From: Heterotrichella gracilis
Taxonomy: Eukaryota > Sar > Xanthophyceae > Tribonematales > Xanthonemataceae
DNA: 36,455 nt
Assembly (NCBI GenBank): GCA_032358255.1
Contig: JAULBX010027518.1
Location: 1 to 36,455, forward strand
Reading direction: 5' to 3'
The translations under genes and the position numbers were made by a program. The notes beneath the pieces are model-generated. The model made no database searches and was not told the origin of the DNA. It saw nothing but the letters and a program-made list of their open reading frames with translations. This document shows, piece after piece, positions 21,096 to 34,068 of this stretch. Within the stretch, counting starts at the first letter, position 1. Every line of letters starts with the position of its first letter.

Positions 21096-24000
21096 ATGTC
21101 ACGGTCACCTGGCAACCTTCCACCTCAAGGATGCTGCCACCTCCCTATTTTACTGGCTGCCATGGTCTCCCTCCTCACTTGCCAAGCCATTGAGCTCAAC
21201 GAAGGCAACCTGGGGGATGTTGTCCTGGCAGTGGCTGGCAACACGGCCCAGGTCGTTTTCTCAGTGGTAGAGTTTGAACAGGGGACCAATGGGACCAGCC
21301 CTCCACACTCGTATGGCTCCCATGCAGCGATGCTGCGAAACCTGATGGCCAGCCTGCATGGGGTAGGCAGGCTGCGCAACTTCATGCTCATCAGTAGCCC
21401 AGAGAGCTGCCACCAGCTGCGCCAACTGCACGATGTGACACCTTGCTTTGATGACAAGGTGGCCCCAAGGCATACAGCAGCCTACACAAGGTAGGCAACG
21501 GCTTGGGCTGGAACAGGTGTGCCATCAACTGGCGCACGCTATGGGCTTGCCGTGTTTTTGGGTGGTGTCTTTATGGCGCAGCATAGATTTGCACTGCCGT
21601 GGCTGTAGTGTGACACCTCTTGGGGAGGGTTCCGAGCTGGGTGTGCCAAAGTGTTGCTAAGCTCGGCGTAGTCGCTGTAGTGCCAAGATTGCAATGCATA
21701 CAAGAACAATGCATACAAGAACAATATACACTGTTGCTTGAATGCAAGTACTAGTATCTTATTGTGAACCTAGCGCTTCTCCTCAAGGGCCATACAAGCT
21801 TCTCGTTGATGTGCACACACCCCTGTGTAGCGCCGCATAAAGTTGGCTGTCTGTAAGTGCCCCCTCAATAGTACTGCTTCCTAAACCCTAAGCCCTAAAC
21901 CCTTAGCCCTAAACGCTAAACCCTGGCATATACCACATCCAGCTGGCTGATACAGAATCCAACTCCACATTGCCCCATCCCCCCTCAGGGGATTATGCAT
22001 AATATAACAAAAATATAATAATAACATTGTCCCATTCCCCCTTCAGGCCGGTGGTCCGGGACACCACGCTGTTCCACAAGCACTGGTGGGCCCGCAAGCT
22101 GCTGGACTTCAATGTCAGTGTGATGTATGTGGACATGGACCTGGTATTCCTGAAGGATCCCTGGGAGCACCTGGATCCCTGGTATGATGCGGAGGGGATG
22201 AGCGACTACATGTCGCCGGAAATACCCTCGAGAAGGGTATGTAGTGCAGCCCCGGATTGGGGGTATAGGGTTAGGGGTTAGGGTTTGGCAAGTACGGCAC
22301 GTGGTCACGCTCTGTCGGGATAGCCCAATAGGATTGGGCCCACTGGGTGATGCCACGAGCTATTGTCACTCAGCTTCATGTTACCAGGGTTCAGGGTGCA
22401 GGGTGTGGTCATTTGGGACACCGCGGTGTCAGCCTGTTCCGCGGAATACATGTTGATGCATGGTGGAAAATCGATTGACCACCTTCTGTGAGGAATCCCT
22501 TGTGTGATTGATCATAGTAACATCTTTTTATGAGGACGGAGATGGGTGGCGTGAACACATTCTGGCTGTTTGTGCTTGTTAACCGCTGACCTTCTAGCGC
22601 TTTTACCTAGTGTAACATATCGGTGCATGTGTTACAAGAATTCTCAACCCAGTACGCCCTTTTTGCTGACTGTTAGTTAGTTAGTTAGTTGCTGACTGTT
22701 ACACCTACTGAACATGCGGTGCTCGACACTCCTTGCCCCTCCTCACAGGACATCACTCTCTGGAACTTTACCAACCCCATGCAGGGTATGTACTACAACG
22801 GTCTGCGTAACGGCAGCGCTGGAGGTAAGGCAAACCTTGGCACATGAAATTTCAACTGTGTGCTGGCTGTGCGCATCCTCCTTGTGCCACTTGCTTGCTA
22901 GTCTGGCTACTTGTGGGTGGATTCACTTCATCTAACTTGATCTTCTTTGAGCACTTGATCTACTTTGATCCACTTGATCTACCAGAGGCAAGCCAGATGC
23001 CATGGGCCATCTCAGGCTTTATTGCGTCACCACTGCAGCACATGGACATTGAAATCATACTTAAATTATAATATGCAAACCACTACAAATTTTGCTAGAG
23101 TATGTTACTGTTGTGTATGTTGATGAAAACTCTACATCAGATTTCAGTGCACAAAGCATACCCTTAGCCACACAGCATTCAGTATTGCACACGCGGGACC
23201 AAACAGCGTGTTCCTGGGCACCCCTCAACGAGATACCACTTGACTAAATGCTCTATGTTTCAGTGCAAGTCACAATACCCCGCGGGTACGTGTATCATTC
23301 ACAAACATGCATTGCGCACAGCTTACGCAAAGAGCCCTGAGGTACCTGATCAATCATGCCGACAATAAATACTTTGTGCAGGCTGGACATTGTACAATTC
23401 AAGGCCCTCTCCGACTAATGTGCGGGGGATTGCCTACCGCCACAGCACTGGACTGGTAGCCCTAAGGTGACTGGGTTTGGGTTTAGGGTATAGGATTTAG
23501 GGTACTGGACTGGTAGCCCTAAGGTGACTGGGTTTAGGGTTTACGGTTTAGGGTTCAGGGTACTGGACTGGTAGCCCTAAGGTCACTGCGTTTAGGGTTT
23601 AGGGTTTAGGGTTTAGGGTACTAGACTGGTAGCCCTAAGGTGACTGGGTTTAGGGTTTAGGGTACTGGACTGGTAGCCCTGAGGTGACGGGGGTCTTCGC
23701 ATGTCATCTCTGTTACAGTTGTCGTACGGAAAAATGAAGCAGTGTGTATGGTATACCATGGCAATGCCGTTCATTTTTGTTTTCCCTGCCCTTAAATATG
23801 CCTATGGACATAAAATCAGATGGCATTAAAGACCAGTCAAAAGCAGTCAAAAGCGGCAGGCAAAACGAATCAAAACAACGTCCAAAAGCCTCCAAATACC
23901 CCAAAGATGCACATATGCGATTCTGTGCAGCATTCTTTGCTGCTGTGTTTAATTGCATGGTTGGAATTATGGTCCTCGGCTGCAGAACGGAATATCACAT

Positions 24001-25701
24001 AATGCCAGCATTAGGTGTACAGACAGTACAGTATATTGCACACATCTGCACAAATGTGCCGCAGCAGGTGGTGTCACTGAAATAGCCATTTAGCCACCGC
24101 CTCCAGCACCGCTTTTGGCATTGTGGTTTGCAGACCGATTACTGATGCAACTGGCTTGTGGCGCATGCAGACCCACGCCTGCAGCAAAATCTTTTGCCGA
24201 TGACGTGCTTTGGCACATTCTGGAGGTGTCCATGGGGATATGGGAGCAACTGATTGTAAATAGGGTGAGCTTTGTGCCGATCATCGTTGTGCCGATCATG
24301 CAAACAGGCTGTGTGTTGGAATGAAGCTGAGCGGTTATTCTTTGCTCAACATGGTAGTGTGGATGTTGACGAGTGTTGCACAGCAATGTCAGAAACCTAC
24401 CTTTTTTACAGTTTTGTGGCTGCAACTGACCAGGGGAGGGTGCACCTTATCAAAAATATGTTACCCGATCGCAACCTCATGAGGCATACGAAAGACGCAC
24501 AACTATTTGATAATGGTGACCACTTTCTGATGGGGAGGAAATGCAGTTTAAAAATCTCCTAGCTGCCACAAGAAGAGAGATATCAAGGACAGAATAAACT
24601 GGATCCGGAGTATGGTTTTTACCATACTAGTCCTTGGATGTCACTGTCAATTGAATCCTGTAAACTAGTTGCGGTATGGTTGTAAGTCAGTGTGGTATTG
24701 TGCTCTACTTCGTCTCCACCATTGGTTTCTTCTACTTTTACCCATGTAAAAGTTGTACAACGCAATTCAAATATTTCCGTGTATTCCTCCCCTTCAGGCT
24801 CTCCTGGAGCACACCTTTGGGATTGGTGAGGAGCGGCAACTGCTGTACCGCCTGTTGCCCCACACAGCGTTCTGCAATATAGGTGAGCGTGCGCATTCAC
24901 AATAACAGTGGAGCATTTAACTGCACAGGATTGCAGAGCGCTTCCCCAAAAAACGGCTGTTGGATGCTTATGTAAAGGTGGCACCCTATGGCACTCTGTA
25001 ATGTCCCACGTTGGGGCCGAGGACTATGGACCAACGAAATCTCTAACTGCAGCTAGCCTGAGGTAACTTGGCTATCTAGAAATATTCAAGATAAGTTCTC
25101 TGTTCTTTGGACGTCGTTTCGCCCGCTGACTCTGGGACGATTTTGACTGGTTTTGCTCCTGAATGATTCTGTGATGAAAATATGGCCATTTTCCACGTTG
25201 TAGACGCATTTTTTGGAACATCATACAAATCACTTGCAATGTGCTGGTTCCAAATATGTTTTTAATGCTTTTTAAAAGTGTGCCGGACACTGGAAGGGGC
25301 CCAAGTCGCATGGCCCTTAACCCCCTCCCAAAAAACAATTTGGCCCAGAGTGCCAAACTGTATGTAAATATGGCACCCCGCTAAAATGAGCGTGAAGCAT
25401 TTTCAGTCCCCAATGCCAGTATGTGTAATATAGCACATTTCTGCCAGCTGTCTACAGCTTTAATGAAGCATTGCCTTGCCCCATGTCTTTGGCAGGCGTG
25501 TACAGAGATCGCAAGAATGCTGGATTGGACGTTGGGGATACTGCTGTGGTGCACTGCGGACACGAGCATGGCACAGCCGATAAGATTCTCAAGATGAAGG
25601 AGCAGGGTGTGTGGGTGGAACACAAGTGGAGGTTGGAACTTGGCTTGGAGGCGTTGAGGGCTGTGGAGGGTTGTATGACCAACCCAGGCTGCGTGCGCTA
25701 A
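21096..25701 (+). CDS. GT77-like nucleotide-diphospho-sugar transferase (PF03407 type), type II membrane protein
   Basis: Seven exons: 21096-21490, 22047-22236, 22749-22824, 23382-23466, 24171-24264, 24798-24882 and 25496-25701 (TAA), all phase-compatible, giving 376 residues. A hydrophobic segment at residues 16-29 (LPILLAAMVSLLT) suggests a signal anchor, placing the catalytic domain in the Golgi lumen. The GT-A core shows VMYVDMDLVFLKDPW with the DxD metal/nucleotide-sugar site at D161-D163. Then come GLVALRPTPAA, the WEQLIVNR block and a late VVHCGHEHG segment, all typical of the family that includes plant arabinosyl- and xylosyltransferases. Sugar donor and acceptor cannot be told. The N-terminal 90 residues (ELNEGNLGDVVLAVAGN) are the usual nucleotide-binding half. 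The ATG at 21096 is the first in frame; an extra 5' exon is not excluded. Introns are long and carry telomere-like and tandem repeats. Confidence -1.
21878..21925. repeat. Interstitial telomere-like tract in intron 1 of the GT77-like gene
   Basis: About six degenerate CCCTAAA units (CCTAAACCCTAAGCCC and so on) lie mid-intron. Unlike the IGPS examples I see no exon copy attached. Confidence -1.
22667..22712. repeat. Short TTAG microsatellite flanked by a direct repeat
   Basis: About four to five TTAG units lie between two copies of GCTGACTGTTA. It is just upstream of exon 3 of the GT77-like gene. Confidence -1.
23447..23690 (+). repeat. Five copies of the GT77-like exon 4 3' end, joined by TTTAGGG tracts
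   Basis: The end of exon 4 (ACTGGACTGGTAGCCCTAAG then GTGACTGGG) occurs at 23447 and again at about 23504, 23562, 23620 and 23664. Spacings are 57, 58, 58 and 44 bases. The linker is GGGTTTAGGGTTTAGGG-like. All copies keep the GT donor. Only the first is attached to a complete exon. Confidence -1.
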
Positions 25702-27791
25702 TTACTGTAGTAAGGTTGCATGCTACAATGCTATCTTTCTACCATTATATGCTTGTATGTGCAGCAGGCAAAGCCTGCAGCGCCAATCAACAATTAGCTA
25801 TCTAGATCTGCCCTGTGGCAATGTTCAACTCAGCGAGTTTTTTCGCGTTGCAACAGAGGCTACAGTCAAGTGAGGCGCCTAGCACTATGAAAGCAATGCA
25901 AATGTGTGACACCATAGTTTGCGAGTGGTCATTATCATTACAAATGGAAAACAATGGTGAAGGCATATCATTCCTCTGTATGATACTCATCACAGTGTGT
26001 GTTTAAGATATCATCAACCTAAATATTTGTATCTGATTACAGCGTATGAAGACCGTGGTGTGGGTGCATGCATGCTTCCAAGATACGTTCATTTATTAGC
26101 ATCTGGTCGTCAAACCTCACCCACGTCAACTGCATGGACCACTATAAATCACATTCTGGGTAGCTGCTACTCTAGTGGGATTCTTAAACAGTACTAATCA
26201 GTGTCATTGTCATTGTCTCAATTGTAGGAACACAGTTGCGAACACCCCAGCGCTGAAGCTAGAGTCATACATGATACAGCGTGAATTCTTTGTTGCAGTT
26301 TGCAAGATCACATGTATGTTGAGATTGTGCATCTGAGTCCTGCACACAGCTACCTCCTGGCAGCATCTACAGCATTATATGTGGTACATGACAGCGATTG
26401 GTCAGGATTTCTCACTGGGTGAATAACGGATATATTAGGCACCGTCCGCTTCTCCCGCAAATAAATATTTGTGTCAGCTTTTAGGACCGTCAGCTTTTGG
26501 AACCAAGGCGTTCCCATTGTGCCATTGGTCACCCAGCAGCTCGCATCCATACACGGTCTGACTCAGCAGTCCTTGCACGCACACATTCAGGGTTGCCCTT
26601 GCACGCAATCAGGGTTCCAGACATGTGAGAGGACAAAACCTTTTCAAGGGTGTATTGTCGTACCAGCATGAGCGGGTACATTCGCACCGGCGTAGCAGTG
26701 GGAACTATTTGCTTGGAACAACATCAACAAGCTTCAATGTCCCAGCATCAGGCATGATGTCTGACTCAGCATATTCTGGAAATTCAATGCAATGTATACA
26801 TGGCAATGAATGTCGCAAGCTTGAGCGATGGAAAGTAGGGGAACAGCTTCAGGCTCAGGCTAAGTAGCCAGCTGTGTCAAAAAAAGCATCGATGATCAAC
26901 CGAATCATCTGTTAACACCCGCTATGGCCCAATGTGGACAACCAAGCTGCAGCACAGAGCTGACAGTACAGTTGCTCCCCAATCAGCTAGTCCCTGCTCC
27001 CCTGGGGAAGTTGCCCTTCATGTCATCTTCAACCGTTGAAGATGTGACATGGGCTATGACTGCAAGTACCCCTTGCTTTAAATTTTGTCCAACAAATGGT
27101 GGGAATTCTTGCGGGCCCCCGGGGATTTACTAAGTTGAACTTCACTAAATATTTAGATAGCATTGCCCACTGAAGAGTGCAAACACCCTCATGAGCTCCC
27201 CTCTCTCGTCTTGCAATGGCATGATGCTATTCCATACCATCTGGCGGGGTATGGTACGGTTCCTCACCGACGGTACGGCATCCATACGGCGTACCATAAG
27301 CTGACTTGGTACGGTGTATGGAACCCTTTTCAACAATACTTACAAACAAACAAACAAAAGGTAACAATACGTACTGTACCATGGCGTGACATGCCATTGC
27401 ACACATGCGCTGGCAGTGTTATCCAGGTGCAGGTGACTTTGAGCACATTTAGCACAACTGCCAGCCCCACAGCAAGAAAGAAAGAAAGAAAGAAAGGGAA
27501 CGCACAGAGGCGTAGTTGGGGGGCCACAGCCACTGAAAAAAAATCAAAAGCATCGATTCCTTGCTGTGAAGGTGGGTGGTCGACAATGATACCTGCCTCC
27601 CGCACAACATCTACCCATGAATAGCCGCTGCTTTTTGCACGCCTACTTGTAAAGTTAAGTTCAACAGAACAGCAAATGCAATGACCTCATGGGTGGCATC
27701 CCCACCGAACCTCCGTCACAGAAACGAAATTAGAAGCAACATGCAACTTTGAACCCTCGCTTCCCAATGACCCACTTGCCAACCAATTGGG
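25702..27791. other. Convergent intergenic region, no gene seen
   Basis: This lies between the 3' ends of the GT77-like and DUF604-like genes. It contains a CAAA-type run near 27341-27358, a GAAA microsatellite at about 27473-27496, and degenerate GGTACGG/CCATAC repeats around 27240-27310. An open stretch of about 150 codons at 27163-27624 crosses these simple repeats and shows no domain, so I do not call it a gene. Confidence -1.
27473..27497. repeat. GAAA microsatellite
   Basis: Five to six uninterrupted GAAA units (AAGAAAGAAAGAAAGAAAG) lie in the intergenic region. Confidence -1.
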
Positions 27792-29731
27792 TCAAGACCA
27801 CCCACTCACACGCCTATCCAGCACAAGCACCGCTTCAGCTGCTTGCCGGTCTACAGGGCCAGAACCCGGTTCCAGAGATTTTAGAGTCTTTACTACGGTC
27901 TCCACCAGCTGTGCCGACGCGCGCATACCGCTGCCATCGGATCTCCCCGTAGTATTTACCTCTGGCGCCGTGTCAACACGCCCAAACTGCTTCTGACCCT
28001 CCCCAAGGGTCTCCCCATGGCCGGTTTCGCTTTTTGACATGACACCTTGCTCCTTCCCTTGCCACGTCTCATCTGTGGCGATCCCTGCCGATGGAAACCC
28101 GGCTGCATGCAGTGGGGATTCCGAGTCCCCAATGCACAGCTGCGCGTCCCCGGGGCAGCTGCCTCGCGCGACCACGAGGGTAATGTTGGGGTTTCGGGAG
28201 TATGAATAAACGTGCACCAACCCGCCCCCCTCCGCCCGCTGCCAATAGAAGGAGTGTTTCCGCTCCTGCCGGGGGCGCCCCCGGAACATGTAGCCTTCGA
28301 ACCGCTGGTTGGGCAGGTGGGCGGGGACCAGTTGCGACATGGTGGCCTCCGTGGCATCCAGGTTCAATGCGGCTTGGTGTGGCATCAGGACTTGGATGAT
28401 GTAGCCCGCCGTGAGCACCAGTGTGAAGTTATGGGCTGGGTCGTGGAGCACAAACCTGGTCAGGAGCAAAACGAGGAGTAGAAAGAGTAGAAATGGAACG
28501 AAAATAGTGAAATGACTGAAGCCAATGTCAGAATCATTGACATTAAATCATTACGAGAAATTGCCAATTTGCTTTTGGCGACATTAAATTATCTACTATT
28601 ATTGAACACAACATTACTATAGCATTCATTTTGGGCGGAGTTTGAAGCAGCCCATCAGAATGCTAAAGGAAAGGAAACACTGTGCAATTCTCCATGTTCC
28701 CAGCACTGAATGCAGTGGGAAGCCGCGCTAGCTCTAGGGTTTAAATCCCACCCCTTACACCCTAAACACAGAAAGCGGGGGGGAGCTGCGCTAGCTCTAG
28801 GGTTTACATCCCAACCCTTGCACCGTAAACATAGAAAGCGGGGGGGAGCTGCCCTAGCTCTAGCCTTTAAACCCTGAACCCTACACCCTAAACACAGAAA
28901 GCATGGAGGAGCTGCTCTAGACTCTATTTCCAATTGCACCGCATATTCCTCAGCAAGCAATGGGAACAAAAGAAAGGGATGCGCCACCAGCTAATGCCCC
29001 ACCTCTCATGAAGAGGTGTGGTGCGGCGGCGTACGCTGGATGCATGGCATGGATTGCATCCCTGTTGGCCCTCCCCGGCATGATCTGCAGGTAACCAGAA
29101 TGACGTGTAAACAGGATATACAAATGAGATACACAGCACAGCATGGTAGTTAACCAACACATAATAAATGTTTATACCTGAAGAACTTTTTAGGAAAAGA
29201 CCAAGAAACAAAGAACAGTAAAATGAGCCAATGTCGGCTTGGAACGCTTTTCTTTGCAATAAAAATTGGGAAAACATCGATACAATCTGGATGCATCCAA
29301 GGTCACAATTGTAATTGTGCAAAATCATCAATGCATCTACCTGTAGGCGCGTGTGGGTGACGTGGTGGAGGGAGCACAGGGGCCCGTGGGAGGCCACATA
29401 CCCTTCTATTAACCCACTCAAATCCCCGCTCAAGCCCACCGCATGCATGCACCTGGTGTGCTCAAACACCGCCCCAGTGGCATGTATGCAGTCCTGAAAA
29501 TACAGGTCGCTGGGTTGCCGGCCAGGCATATCTGTTCTGCATTTCCCAGCGGCTATGAGGGAAGCTAGGCCTGCTCCGATTACCATGCCGGCGCCACCAG
29601 CTATCCCTCGGTGCAGACGCCGTATCTGGGCCGATTCCTCGGGAATGAGCCCAAAACCAGGTAGTCCCAGAGGTTGTCCCGCTCCAGCACGGCAATCATG
29701 TTTTTGGGCCACCACAGCGTATCGTCATCTC
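27792..29731 (-). CDS. Fringe/DUF604-like (GT31-type) glycosyltransferase, 5'-incomplete and frame-broken; possible pseudogene
   Basis: Three exons are recognised: 29731-29341, 29084-29003 and 28455-27792 (stop). The first carries the metal-binding GDDDTLWWPKNM, then DYLVLG, IAGGAGMVIGAGL and the SLHHVTHTR end of the fringe fold. The second has PGRANRDAIHAMHPAY. The third has LHDPAHNFTLVL and GYIIQVLMP, the C-terminal beta part of DUF604 proteins, followed by a 100-residue polar tail. Enzymes of this fold add galactose or a related sugar in the Golgi. Problems: between 29641 and 29665 the frame shifts as if one base were missing (next to TTTT and GGG runs). Exon 29084-29003 ends in phase 1 while the next acceptor needs phase 2. 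The N-terminal Rossmann half and any signal anchor were not found upstream. It may be a decaying gene, or assembly errors plus missed exons. Confidence -1.
28721..28922. repeat. 64-bp tandem repeat, about three copies, in a DUF604-like intron
   Basis: Units begin near 28721, 28785 and 28849, with a partial start near 28908. Each has GCTGCGCTAGCTCTAGGG, a TTTAAATCCC/CCCTAAACAC telomere-like part and GAAAGCGGGGGGGAGCT. No exon copy was recognised in it. Confidence -1.
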
Positions 29732-31600
29732 CTGCATAGTGGGCCACACATTACAAAATTTTGCTTTTTCGTCATTTTTTCTGTGGTCGAAATAACTGCA
29801 TATTTACTTGTTTTTGGTGTTGTTGTGCATCGGGGCTGTGCGCACCCTGTAAACACACCCAGGTACTACATTGAGGGAAACAAAAGGCAAAACAAATACT
29901 GCATTGAAAAGCCGCGTGACGTCAGCATTGCAGCACAAAACTAGCCAATTTAAAGTGTCCAACATTGTGTCCCACCGTCAGACCATGTTCTGACGTCGCC
30001 CAAAGCGAGTTGATGGCGGTGCCTGGAGGGATGTGGGAGGAGGGTGGGGGGGTGGAGGGGCCCACGTGAGCTGGATCCCTGTTTGGAGTTTATGGTTTGG
30101 GGTTTGGCTGGTTTGTACGAGGTGGGCAGCGGAGGTAAGGTGTGTAGCCCGACGTTTGGAATATCGGCTGCCGTCACCGAGTAGTGGGTGTTTAGGGTTT
30201 GGGGTTGGGGTTTTGGTCGGTGATGAGATTGGCGCCACAGGCGCCTGGCTGTGATGGCTAGGGTTTAGGGTTCTGGACCAATCAGCTCAAAAGAGGAATC
30301 CCTGAGTTCCACAATTTGTGGGATGCAGTGGAAAATGTATTATGTATGCCTCAGACGTGTACCATGCCAGTAGAACCTCTATCAACCCACACATACATTT
30401 CACAGGTGCATGCATCGAAATTAAAGTGCAGCTACCATGTATGCATGCATTGAAACACCCACCACCCATGCATACGAAATGACAGCCCGCTGCAATTTTC
30501 AAGTGGCTGGCTGCAAACAGGAATAACAAATATCATCGATAGTTAACGTCTTGCAGCGGTTGCTACTTCATCTTGATAGTGTGAGGGGCCTCGCTTTCTG
30601 GTCCCGGGTCAGCTTCGAGACAGGCCTGCGACTGCGCACTTTGCTGCACCCCTCCCACTTCTCTTTTCGTCTGCAGGCTCAGGTTGGTAAGCTCACCTCG
30701 CTCACGCTGCAGATGTTGCCACACCACCCCCATGCACCCTGCGCCTGATACCACACAGCTTATCTTTGGGCTGCAGCACTGCCTACAGTGTCGATTGGAA
30801 AAAAATGCCAGGCAGCCTAGCTGCCACACCCAAACGGATGTGCTCCAACCGCAGACGATGAAACGGGGATTTCCCGCCATGATTCTGAGCAACAAGGACC
30901 AGTGGTCTGCTGAATTCAAACTTCAACAGTGACATTTTGTTAGCACACTGTTCAAATTGTTCTGAACATGTTAGGGCATTCACCGTCGTTGCCGCCGCTG
31001 CAACTCCAGTTGGCCACCCCTTTGATGCAACATTGGGGTGGCCCCGATTATGCAATGACTGTTGCTGGCTGTGGCAGGGTCACATGAGATACATGAGGGA
31101 ATGACCAGCCTCCAAGATGCTGGCTCTCTCTCATTCTGACTCTTCCTCAACCAACGCCCTCAGTCTTTAGATGAGGAGCGTAGTTATTTATTTATTTATT
31201 TCTTTATTTATTCGTTGGTTGTGTCTGTTTAAGCTTCAGTGCACGCTCTCAGAGGCTTGCTATTTCTGTTTCATGTAAATCATCATAATAAGTATCATAT
31301 ATTAAAACAATTGCCTTATTCAAGGCTTAGCCCAAAGCAGCGACGCCGCAATTTGGACTGTGCACATGGCACAGCAGCCAACACCAATATAAATTCCCAA
31401 TTTACATCTTACTATTGCCAGGTCGACTAGATTTCTCTAGACAAATAAATAGCCTGTATAATAGGCTAGGCTAGTCTCCCTGTCAACGCACACATACCCT
31501 CAATATAGTACACTTGTATTACACCGCCCATAAACTCCAAGCCACTTCGTAAGCAATGAAAACAAAGTGAATGCAGCACACCCTAGATGTTGTTATATGT
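29732..31600. other. Region without a confident gene, possibly 5' part of the DUF604-like gene
   Basis: The missing N-terminal exons of the DUF604-like gene should lie here if it is intact, but I could not identify them. Visible features are short TTTAGGG-type tracts (about 30188-30210 and 30259-30275), a repeated TGCATGCA motif near 30430 and an ATTT-rich simple repeat at about 31183-31215. The 3' flank of the lectin-glycosyltransferase gene occupies the right end. Confidence -1.
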
Positions 31601-34032
31601 TCATGTGGCTTTTATTGCTGCGCATTGCCTCTGGCGCCACCATGCCGCGAAAAATGCACCCTGGGATGGCTGCGCCATCTTTATAGGATGGATAACAAAA
31701 ACCCCATCAATGAGCCCCTCCCCTTGCGGCAGCATATACTTTTCTGGGTTGTCCACCGCATCCTCCCGGGCCCTCGCGCCCTTGAAGATGGGATCGCTGG
31801 GTGAGTATGGTTTCCTTGACACATGCACCTTCCATAGATACGCTGCTTTAAAAAACTGCTGGTCACTGTCTGAGTCCAGGAGCAGGTGGAGGATCTGTGG
31901 GATCGCCGCCTCATGGAAAACACGGTGGCTGGCAAAGTGGAGTGCCAAGGTGGCAAACTGCGCCGCAAAGCGCCGGGGGACGTAGAAAGCATCAGTCCAG
32001 GCCGCGGAGGCAAACCCTGCGTGCTTGGTATGGGATCCCGTAGTCCCCAGCAGCTTCTGCGCATGCGCCTTCCTGCCGGCATCACCGGGGAGCGATTGCA
32101 TGACCCGGACCAACGTGTGCGCTAGCGTGGCGTCCATGTCGGCCGTGGCCAGCTTTACTTTTTTCCAGTCCCAGGTGCTAATGGTGGTGGGATCGGTGCC
32201 TTGATTTGCAGAGATGTCGCTCACGTTGGCATGGAACCACACCTTGTCAATATCCGCCTGCTGCAGCCAGCAAGGGTCGAACACTGCGTCGTCTCCGACC
32301 ATAAAGTAGCCGCCTGCCCCGCGTTCAGTGACCTCCATGCCTGCCTCCGTGTCCAACTTCACCACCTCGCCGAAGCATTTGTGCATTAACTCACCGCCCA
32401 CCGCATGGCACTGGTACCACTGTATCCCCACAAGCTCCTTGATGGCCGCATTGGGCAGCAAGAGGCCTGTGCAATGCATAGAAATAGGGGTGAAAATGTC
32501 GCAGTGATATAGGGGCATATTTCTAGAAAACGAAAGAATAAATATACTCGGAAATATCCCCCCGAGCTCCTTGGTGGCCGCAAGGAGTAGGAGGCCTGCG
32601 CAATGTGACATGGTCAACTGAAGTGCACTCTCATTCTAGAACTGAAACCACCTAAATAATCTGACCCGGCTCGCACAGCGCAGAATATAATGGGATGCAC
32701 AAAGTAAAATGCTTTTGTATGTCTAACAATTGGCAAAATGCATAGAAACAGGGGTAGAAATATAGCAGGATTATTAGGCCATTTTTCAGGCAAAAACGTG
32801 TGCAGCACACAACGTGATAACATCAATGAGGATGTTCACTTGCAAAGTGCATTTGCATTTGTCAATTGGAACCATCTCAACAGGCCCCCAAAGCACAAGT
32901 TTGAGTGGAAAATCATTTTTACTGAATTCATAGTTACGCAATCACGCATATTACACGCTTTTTACCAAAGGAAACTAGCAGTTCTTCACAGGAGATATGT
33001 TGCGACCTTTGTACTTCACTATAACTTAACTCTTTATTAACTGCAATCAAGGCAGCATATACATATATGGAATATTCTCGGCAAGTGAGTCACGCAGCTC
33101 ATGGCTTTGCCATGTAATTCACAGGCTAGTCACATTTCCACCAACTGAAATGGTCAACTGGCGCATTCCAATTGACATGATTGGAATTATGGATGATTGG
33201 AATGATCGGAATTATGCCAGCTGTGTAGCTGGTTATTGGATATATACCCAGCTGTGTACCTGGTTTTTGAATACATGTAGATATATGTACATATGTATCG
33301 TGCGATGAGCACACCGCATCCCACCTGTGAAGATGACACTCTGAAACAGGTCTCCGTAGCATTCATACAACTGGCGCACAACAAGCTCCATGCCCACAAA
33401 GCCCTTGTTGATCATCACAATCAGAGTGATTGGCAAGGCATGTCCGCATTGAGCGTTGCCTCCGCAGGCACTGGAGGCACCGGAGTTACCGCCACCTGCT
33501 GCCAATTAACGGTGAGTACCCCCCAGTCACGCCACTACCGTGCGTGTCACAGATATTTCAGATGGCTTGGTGCACACTCTTTGAAAGCATGCATGGGTGC
33601 TTGGAGCAAGAACAGGAATTGACAATAATGCCCTACATGTAATACAGCGCAGCAAGTTTTACAAACATCTGTTTCAACTATATCGATTGTCCACATTGTG
33701 AAATGACCACACGCATGGTCGGTAGCTGGAATATGCAGGGTAAATTATCCTTGCCTAGGGTGTGTACAGTGGCTTACGCTTACATTCTGGACTTTCTACA
33801 GCATGCCTTTGCTTCCGTGGCCCATCACCTGCGCCCCAGCCACCTGTAGGAATAAGTTCTTGTTAATGTCTTGTTTGCAATCATCTGCCTGCACTACTGA
33901 TTGCATCTATTGCAGGGATTCCAAATATGTGACACGTAACACACAATACGCGGAGATGTGCGAATACGTATGTTTTATTCTCAGATACTCTCATATACCC
34001 GTATATATTGGTTAGTAAACATATATTTAAGC

Positions 34033-34068
<36 letters not shown>

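Noticed and set aside
27163..27624. Plus-strand open frame of about 150 codons
   Set aside because: It crosses simple repeats, has no recognisable domain and lies in a convergent intergenic region.
30563..31055. Minus-strand open stretches as the missing N-terminus of the DUF604-like gene
   Set aside because: No fringe-type motifs, and the splice phases do not lead to the exon starting at 29731.
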